DNA of 64,000 nucleotides from an uncultured Clostridia bacterium (lineage in GTDB: Bacteria > Bacillota > Clostridia > Oscillospirales > Ruminococcaceae), in contig CANRLH010000003.1 in assembly GCA_947631455.1 (NCBI GenBank), positions 186,001 through 250,000 of the forward strand. Direction: 5' to 3'. The translations under genes were made by a program, and so were the position numbers. Under the pieces are notes generated by a model that was not told the DNA's origin, ran no database searches, and saw only the letters and a program-made list of their open reading frames with translations. Shown piece after piece: positions 59,364-64,000 of the stretch (within the stretch, counting starts at the first letter, position 1; the number at the start of each line of letters is the position of its first letter).

Positions 59364-60086
59364 GTGCAGAAAGTTTTAGGTTGTATGAGAAAAGCTGTTT
59401 GGGAATTTGATCTTATTCAGGACGGCGACAAAATAGCCGTGGGAATTTCCGGAGGCAAGGACAGCCTTGTCCTGCTGACAGGGCTTGCACGTCTCAGAAA
59501 ATTTATAGGTATTGACTTTGAAATTGTCGGCATAACGCTTGACCCGCAATTTGGCGGCGTTATGACAGATTACTCCCCTGTTGAAGAACTTTGCAAGGAG
59601 CTTCAAGTTGAGTATCACATTCAGAGAACGGATATAGGAAAAATAGTGTTTGATGTAAGAAAAGAAGAACACCCATGCTCTCTATGCGCAAGAATGAGAA
59701 GGGGCGCTCTGCACGATATGACAAAAGCGCTCGGCTGCAACAAGCTTGCTCTCGGGCATCATAAGGACGATGTAGTAGAAACATTTATGATGAATCTGTT
59801 TATTGAGGGACGAATTGGTTGCTTTGCGCCTAAAAGCTATCTTTCAAGAAAAGACATAACCTTGATACGCCCTCTGGTATTTGCAAAAGAAAGAGATATA
59901 AAAAAAGCAGCAGCACAAAAAGAATTAGAAATCGTAAAAAGCAGGTGTCCTGTTGACGGACATACCAAAAGAGAGGAATTTAAAAATTGGCTCAGAGAAA
60001 ACAACCGAAGGGACAAAGGCTTCAGCGATAGGATCTTCGGCGCTCTTCGCAGAAGCGGCCTTGACGGTTGGGATATCAGGCAGTAA
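59364..60086 (+). CDS. TtcA-like tRNA 2-thiolation ATPase
   Basis: GTG start after aagggtg; VGISGGKDSLVLLTGLARL PP-loop, CSLCARMRRGALH, LALGHHKDDVVETFMMNL. Confidence 0.9.
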   Translation: MQKVLGCMRKAVWEFDLIQDGDKIAVGISGGKDSLVLLTGLARLRKFIGIDFEIVGITLDPQFGGVMTDYSPVEELCKELQVEYHIQRTDIGKIVFDVRKEEHPCSLCARMRRGALHDMTKALGCNKLALGHHKDDVVETFMMNLFIEGRIGCFAPKSYLSRKDITLIRPLVFAKERDIKKAAAQKELEIVKSRCPVDGHTKREEFKNWLRENNRRDKGFSDRIFGALRRSGLDGWDIRQ

Positions 60087-60105
60087 AATGTTAACAAATT
60101 GTAAA
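60086..60105 (+). repeat. Copy 3 of recurrent 20-bp word AAATGTTAACAAATTGTAAA
   Basis: Identical to reverse complement of 14327-14346; starts at last base of the ttcA-like stop codon. Confidence 0.85.
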
Positions 60106-60119
60106 TAATGAAATGATTT

Positions 60120-60166
60120 AAGAGATTTTAAGAGAATTAAAGAAAACACAAGAGATTTTACGAGAA
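60120..60166 (+). repeat. Two direct repeats, 30-bp period (AAGAGATTTTAAGAGAA / AAGAGATTTTACGAGAA)
   Basis: 60120-60136 and 60150-60166, 16/17 identical. Confidence 0.75.
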
Positions 60167-60201
60167 AATAGAATATATTTTAAAATTTATCAAATCAAGG
60201 C

Positions 60202-60230
60202 TTGACAATCAGGTTTTAACAGTATATAAT
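60202..60230 (+). promoter_or_regulatory. rplM-rpsI promoter (TTGACA-17-TATAAT)
   Basis: Consensus -35 60202-60207 and -10 60225-60230. Confidence 0.88.
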
Positions 60231-60246
60231 TGTCAATGTTGCGTTT

Positions 60247-60276
60247 GGCTCTGCTTATATGCTGTATTGCAGAGCC
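60247..60276 (+). promoter_or_regulatory. Candidate L13-leader-type hairpin in the rplM 5' UTR
   Basis: GGCTCTGC-14 nt-GCAGAGCC perfect stem between promoter and RBS. Confidence 0.6.
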
Positions 60277-60307
60277 TATGAAGAATAATATTTTGGAGGA
60301 AAAAATT

Positions 60308-60736
60308 ATGTCAACTTATATGCCAAAGGCAAATGACATCACACGTAAGTGGTATGTAATTGATGCTGCCGGCAAGCCGCTCGGAAGAGTTGCTGCTAAG
60401 GCTGCTCACATTCTTCGCGGAAAGCATAAGCCGACCTATGCTCCTCACGCTGATTGCGGGGATCATGTAATCATCATAAACACCGATAAGGCTGTGCTCA
60501 CCGGTAAAAAACTCGACCAGAAGTTTTACAGATGGCACACCGGTTGGATCGGCGGGCTTAAGGAAGTTAAGTATTCAAAGCTTATGGCTGAAAGCTCTGA
60601 TAAGGCTATGACTATCGCGGTTACGGGTATGCTTCCTAACAACACGCTCGGACGCAAGGCAGCGACTCGTCTTCGAGTTTACAAGGGCGCAGAGCACAAC
60701 CACGCAGCTCAGACTCCTGAAGTTTGCGAGTTTTAA
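60308..60736 (+). CDS. rplM: 50S ribosomal protein L13
   Basis: MSTYMPKANDITRKWYVIDAAGKPLGRVAAKAAHILRGKHKPTYAPH. Confidence 0.97.
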   Translation: MSTYMPKANDITRKWYVIDAAGKPLGRVAAKAAHILRGKHKPTYAPHADCGDHVIIINTDKAVLTGKKLDQKFYRWHTGWIGGLKEVKYSKLMAESSDKAMTIAVTGMLPNNTLGRKAATRLRVYKGAEHNHAAQTPEVCEF

Positions 60737-60756
60737 TTTGAGAAAGGAGTTTTAAT

Positions 60757-61158
60757 ATGTACGAATCAAAGTCACCATATTACTATGGAACAGGTAGAAG
60801 AAAACATTCTGTTGCCAGAGTTCGTGTTTATCAGGGAACCGGTACGATCACTATTAACGGCAGAGATATTGACGACTATTTTGGTCTTGAGACCTTAAAG
60901 CTTATCGTTCGTCAGCCACTTGCAATTACAGGAACTGAAGAAAGCTTTGATATTGTATGCACAGTTGCGGGCGGCGGTGTAACAGGTCAGGCGGGAGCTA
61001 TCAGACACGGTATTGCAAGAGCTCTTCTGGAATTTAACGAAGAGCTTCGTCCTGCACTTAAAGCGGCAGGATTCCTTACCCGTGACCCAAGAATGAAAGA
61101 AAGAAAGAAGTACGGCCTCAAAGCAGCACGTCGTGCTCCGCAGTTCAGCAAGAGATAA
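60757..61158 (+). CDS. rpsI: 30S ribosomal protein S9
   Basis: [34 protein letters not shown]...[25 protein letters not shown]. Confidence 0.97.
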   Translation: MYESKSPYYYGTGRRKHSVARVRVYQGTGTITINGRDIDDYFGLETLKLIVRQPLAITGTEESFDIVCTVAGGGVTGQAGAIRHGIARALLEFNEELRPALKAAGFLTRDPRMKERKKYGLKAARRAPQFSKR

Positions 61159-61173
61159 TCAAGTTCAATTTTC

Positions 61174-61206
61174 AAACCCCGACAAACCCAGTGTTTATCG
61201 GGGTTT
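61174..61206 (+). terminator. Intrinsic terminator-like hairpin after rpsI
   Basis: aaaccccga-loop-tcggggttt, short T tract. Confidence 0.7.
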
Positions 61207-61250
61207 GTTCAATTTCAAGACTGCCTAAAATCGTGCAAAATTCGAGCAGT

Positions 61251-61280
61251 ATGACACACATATGACACAAGCATGACACA
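61251..61280. repeat. Three ATGACACA direct repeats at exact 11-bp spacing
   Basis: Copies at 61251-61258, 61262-61269, 61273-61280. Confidence 0.9.
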
Positions 61281-61292
61281 AAATAGGGTATG

Positions 61293-61316
61293 AAAAAAGC
61301 ACCCTTGCGGATGCTT
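61293..61316 (-). terminator. Intrinsic terminator of the integrase operon
   Basis: Reverse strand AAGCATCC-GCAA-GGGTGCTT-TTTT. Confidence 0.8.
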
Positions 61317-61335
61317 CAATCAATAAGATTTAGTT

Positions 61336-61497
61336 TTAATAAAAATGTTCCGAATCGGTTTTCACTTCATACGGCTTGTTTTCGTCAAGGCATTTTTGAA
61401 TTGTGTCCTTGATTTCCTTTTCGGTCATGTCCCTAACGATAAACAAAGGGAAGTTTTCATGAAATTGGTCTGCATACTTCATCAACAAATCATCCAT
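61336..61497 (-). CDS. 53-aa ORF downstream of the integrase, function unknown
   Basis: Manual translation MDDLLMKYADQFHENFPLFIVRDMTEKEIKDTIQKCLDENKPYEVKTDSEHFY*; RBS aaaggatga. Confidence 0.65.
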   Translation of the reverse strand: MDDLLMKYADQFHENFPLFIVRDMTEKEIKDTIQKCLDENKPYEVKTDSEHFY

Positions 61498-61510
61498 TGT
61501 GCATCATCCT

Positions 61511-62599
61511 TTACAGCTTGTTCAATTCTTCCCGCAGCTTTTCAAATTCAAAATGAGTGTAAACCATTTCACCAATTCCCTTGCCGGAATGCCCCTGAAT
61601 TTTCCTTCTCATGGCTTCATCAAGTTTCTTTTCTTTCCACATGGTAGTGAAGGTATGCCGGGTGTCATCGGGCGTATGCTCTCTTGTTTCGCCTTTATCA
61701 TTTTTATACTGAAGAATTCCCATATCCGTTAAAAGCGGTTTCCAATAAGAATCCGTGTATTGACCGTGATTTGTGTCAAAGCGAAAATTCAGACCATTTA
61801 ACTGCGTTACAAGATATTCAGAATCGTTCTTCTGCATCCAGTGTTCAAAGAAAGGCAGTGTGCTTTGATGAATAGGAACTTTTCTTGCTGCATTCTCTGT
61901 CTTTCCTTTTTCGATATAAAAGGACTTTTCTTCAAGATTGACATTTGACTTTTTCAGATTAAATAATTCACCGGGGCGAACACCTGAGTAAATCAGCATA
62001 AGAATGACTTGGATATATTCATTGTTTTCCGACCATCTCCAAAGGGTTTGAATTTCTTGGTCGGTAAATCTATAATGTTTATCACTCTTGGTTGGGGTAC
62101 CTATTTTCAGATATTCAACGATGTGTTTATCCTTGCCTATAATATCATTCTGTACGGCATAATCAAATAGTTGATTAAACAGAATTCTTAACTTTTTTAG
62201 CGTGGGATAGTTTCTTCCGGATGTATCAACCACACCTTGCAGATGCGAAAGTTTCAAATCTGCAAATTTGACATTATATATTGCGCTACAAAGTTTATAG
62301 GATGCCTGATACCCATTGATGTTTGAACGGCTGATTTCTTCAAATTTCCTTTCAGACCACTTTTCATATACTTCCGCAAAAGTTATATCTGAATCAATCT
62401 CAAAAGGGTTAGCATTATATTTTGCGAGTGCCTGAATAGCTTCTTGTCTTGTTTCATAGTAACCGACAGTCATGAATTCTTGCTTTGCTGTCATGTGTAT
62501 TTCATCAAATTCCCATCCAACTGTTTTTCTTGCTCTCCAAGGCTTTCTTCTTTTTCCCGGAAGTTTTGAAACATTTCCAAATCCATTTGGTAAACGCAT
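61511..62599 (-). CDS. Tyrosine-type site-specific integrase
   Basis: IYSGVRPGELFNLKKSNV (catalytic R), HTPDDTRHTFTTMW and IQGHSGKGIGEMVYTHF; N-terminal arm-binding region GKRRKPWRARKTVGWEFDE. Confidence 0.93.
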   Translation of the reverse strand: MRLPNGFGNVSKLPGKRRKPWRARKTVGWEFDEIHMTAKQEFMTVGYYETRQEAIQALAKYNANPFEIDSDITFAEVYEKWSERKFEEISRSNINGYQASYKLCSAIYNVKFADLKLSHLQGVVDTSGRNYPTLKKLRILFNQLFDYAVQNDIIGKDKHIVEYLKIGTPTKSDKHYRFTDQEIQTLWRWSENNEYIQVILMLIYSGVRPGELFNLKKSNVNLEEKSFYIEKGKTENAARKVPIHQSTLPFFEHWMQKNDSEYLVTQLNGLNFRFDTNHGQYTDSYWKPLLTDMGILQYKNDKGETREHTPDDTRHTFTTMWKEKKLDEAMRRKIQGHSGKGIGEMVYTHFEFEKLREELNKL

Positions 62600-62742
62600 A
62601 AAAATATCATCCTTTCCTAATTGACTTTTCAAGGAAAAAATGATATACTTATATATGACCATTTCATCCTTGATTGCTTGACGGCTTTCATTTTTGATTT
62701 GGTTGTTCTCTGAATCCCTTGGTTGCAGCCGGGGGATTCTCT

Positions 62743-63288
62743 TTATTTAATCGTGTTTTCATCGTCAGAACCGTTGTCTGTTGCAGCAGATGACGGTTCT
62801 TTTTTGTTTTTCTGACTTTGCAAAAGAATAGCACCATCAATATTGGCTTTATTCTGCATTTGTAACGCTTCGAATTCTTCTTGGGTAAATATGGCTTTTA
62901 CGTCTTTGTTTGAAACTATAACAGAAAAGGTTTCCCCGCATAAACAATGTTCATCATTTAATTCTTCTTTGAATTGCTTTAGAACTTGTTCTTCAGGTAT
63001 CAAACATGGTTCGCTAATTTCAGTTACAACATATCCCAAGGATTTTACATATTCGGTAAAATCATCATATTCTTTCGCTTGCTGTTCAAGTTCATCCCAT
63101 CCAAGCAATTCCGATGGTGAAACGCCTAATGCTAATGCGATTTGTTGTAATATTTTAGCTGTTGGTTCTCTGTCACCCCGTTCATAATTTCCAACGGCAA
63201 CCCTTGAAATATTAGCTTTCTCCGCAAGGTCTGATTGTTTCATATGTTTACTTAACCGAATTTGCCTTATTCTATCGCCTAAAAGCAT
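62743..63288 (-). CDS. XRE-family phage-type repressor
   Basis: N-terminal HTH RIRQIRLSKHMKQSDLAEKANISRVAVGNYERGDREPTAKILQQIALALGVSPSELLG. Confidence 0.9.
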   Translation of the reverse strand: MLLGDRIRQIRLSKHMKQSDLAEKANISRVAVGNYERGDREPTAKILQQIALALGVSPSELLGWDELEQQAKEYDDFTEYVKSLGYVVTEISEPCLIPEEQVLKQFKEELNDEHCLCGETFSVIVSNKDVKAIFTQEEFEALQMQNKANIDGAILLQSQKNKKEPSSAATDNGSDDENTIK

Positions 63289-63317
63289 ATATCCACCACC
63301 TTTCTTTTTTCTATTCT

Positions 63318-63346
63318 ATTATAGCACATCAAAAGCCGTTTGTAAA
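63318..63346 (-). promoter_or_regulatory. Repressor promoter (TTTACA-17-TATAAT)
   Basis: Reverse strand -35 63341-63346, -10 63318-63323. Confidence 0.75.
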
Positions 63347-63356
63347 CATTTGAAAC
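63342..63356 (+). repeat. Candidate repressor operator copy 1 (GTAAACATTTGAAAC)
   Basis: 13/15 match to 63429-63443; overlaps the repressor -35. Confidence 0.6.
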
Positions 63357-63389
63357 GAAAAATTTTCAAAAGAAATCGAACGAAACATA

Positions 63390-63418
63390 TTGACAAGAAA
63401 ACAAACGGGGAGTATAAT
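63390..63418 (+). promoter_or_regulatory. Divergent element promoter (TTGACA-17-TATAAT)
   Basis: -35 63390-63395, -10 63413-63418. Confidence 0.85.
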
Positions 63419-63428
63419 ATAGATAAAG

Positions 63429-63443
63429 GTAAACAAATGAAAC
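63429..63443 (+). repeat. Candidate repressor operator copy 2 (GTAAACAAATGAAAC)
   Basis: 13/15 match to 63342-63356; just downstream of the divergent -10. Confidence 0.6.
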
Positions 63444-63481
63444 TTAAATTACCCAATCGATGAAAGGAGTAGTGAACAAAA

Positions 63482-63637
63482 ATGAAGGAATTCAAAGTTA
63501 GTTATTATCTTGGTGATATGTTCCATTGCTACACAGAAGTTGCTGAAAACGAATTGAAGGCAATGCAAAATGCACTGAACAGAATCCCGAACACTTCAAG
63601 CGGACTTTTTTATGGTTTCAGTATTGAAGTAAAATGA
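63482..63637 (+). CDS. 51-aa ORF, first gene of the divergent operon, function unknown
   Basis: Manual translation MKEFKVSYYLGDMFHCYTEVAENELKAMQNALNRIPNTSSGLFYGFSIEVK*; RBS gaaaggag. Confidence 0.65.
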   Translation: MKEFKVSYYLGDMFHCYTEVAENELKAMQNALNRIPNTSSGLFYGFSIEVK

Positions 63638-63770
63638 ACGATGAAAACACGAATTTATATAACGGGGATAGGTTGCAGCCTTCCTCGCTCTAATGCAGCC
63701 GATGCAGGTCACAAGTCCTGATGAAAAATGCAGAGTGGAAAAAATAATTAAACTGAAAGGATGATTAAGG

Positions 63771-64000
63771 TTGAAGGTAAATTCTTCAAAATTAGAGCTG
63801 GCGATGGCGAATGCGTGTATGACAATCAATGAATTATCAAAAAAGTCAAATGTTTCAAGAGTTGCTTTGACTCGCTTTATTTCAGGCAAATGCAACCCCA
63901 AACCCGCAACCATTGGCAAGATTGCCAAGGCGCTTGGTGTGACGGTTCAGGAACTGATTGATACAGAAGCTGCAACTTCTAATCAGTTAAACAGGGATTC
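63771..64000 (+). CDS. Second XRE/Cro-type HTH protein (TTG start, runs off right edge)
   Basis: Manual translation (M)KVNSSKLELAMANACMTINELSKKSNVSRVALTRFISGKCNPKPATIGKIAKALGVTVQELIDTEAATSNQLNRD; RBS gaaagg. Confidence 0.8.
   Translation, partial: MKVNSSKLELAMANACMTINELSKKSNVSRVALTRFISGKCNPKPATIGKIAKALGVTVQELIDTEAATSNQLNRD

Larger units (their letters stand above)
61207..64000. mobile_element. Left end of an integrative element inserted downstream of rpsI (right end outside window)
   Basis: Tyrosine recombinase, phage-type repressor, micro-ORFs and second HTH gene directly after the rpsI terminator. Confidence 0.75.

Noticed and set aside
61345-61647. 100-aa plus-strand ORF overlapping the integrase and 53-aa ORF
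   Set aside because: Antisense to the integrase 3' end and micro-ORF; no RBS.
63640-63760. Possible tRNA-like or attC-like segment (AGGTCACAAGTCCTGA)
   Set aside because: No acceptor or anticodon stem could be formed; resemblance limited to a short T-arm-like string.
63596-63928. 110-aa minus-strand ORF at the right end
   Set aside because: Antisense to a clear HTH coding sequence with a good RBS on the plus strand.
1-64000. CRISPR arrays, tRNA/rRNA genes, IS elements
   Set aside because: No regularly spaced repeat/spacer structure, cloverleaf or rRNA-like region, or transposase seen on manual reading.

Overview
The window is about 61 kb of ordinary low-GC Firmicutes/Clostridia-type (probably Oscillospiraceae-like) core chromosome, followed from about 61.2 kb to the right edge by the start of an integrative element inserted just downstream of rplM-rpsI. 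Core content includes miaB (cut by the left edge), nrdDG, asnB, a PBP1-type murein synthase, two back-to-back gene fusions (Cmk-PlsC and IspH-ribosomal protein S1), ftsK, uppP, tepA, acn-icd-rex, oadBG, comF-recD2, pnp-rpsO, folD, lgt, an M16 peptidase pair, dnaE, whiA-rapZ-murB-hprK, tandem M42 peptidases, murD, prs, a CadA-type ATPase with its ArsR regulator, ttcA and rplM-rpsI. The most interesting signals are mostly non-coding: (1) a rod-like RNA fold between dnaE and the M16 pair whose G.U wobbles work on only one strand; (2) a near-consensus Rex operator on the promoter of acn-icd-rex; (3) a 20-bp word found three times, always co-directional, at the end of one gene and just before a ribosomal-protein transcription unit; (4) a NrdR-type box downstream of the nrdDG -10; (5) a compact integrative-element edge with 11-bp-spaced repeats, a coupled micro-ORF and a divergent repressor switch. 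No CRISPR array, tRNA or rRNA was recognised, and I found no obvious new multi-gene defence or biosynthetic system. All assignments come from reading the sequence and supplied translations; no search was run.
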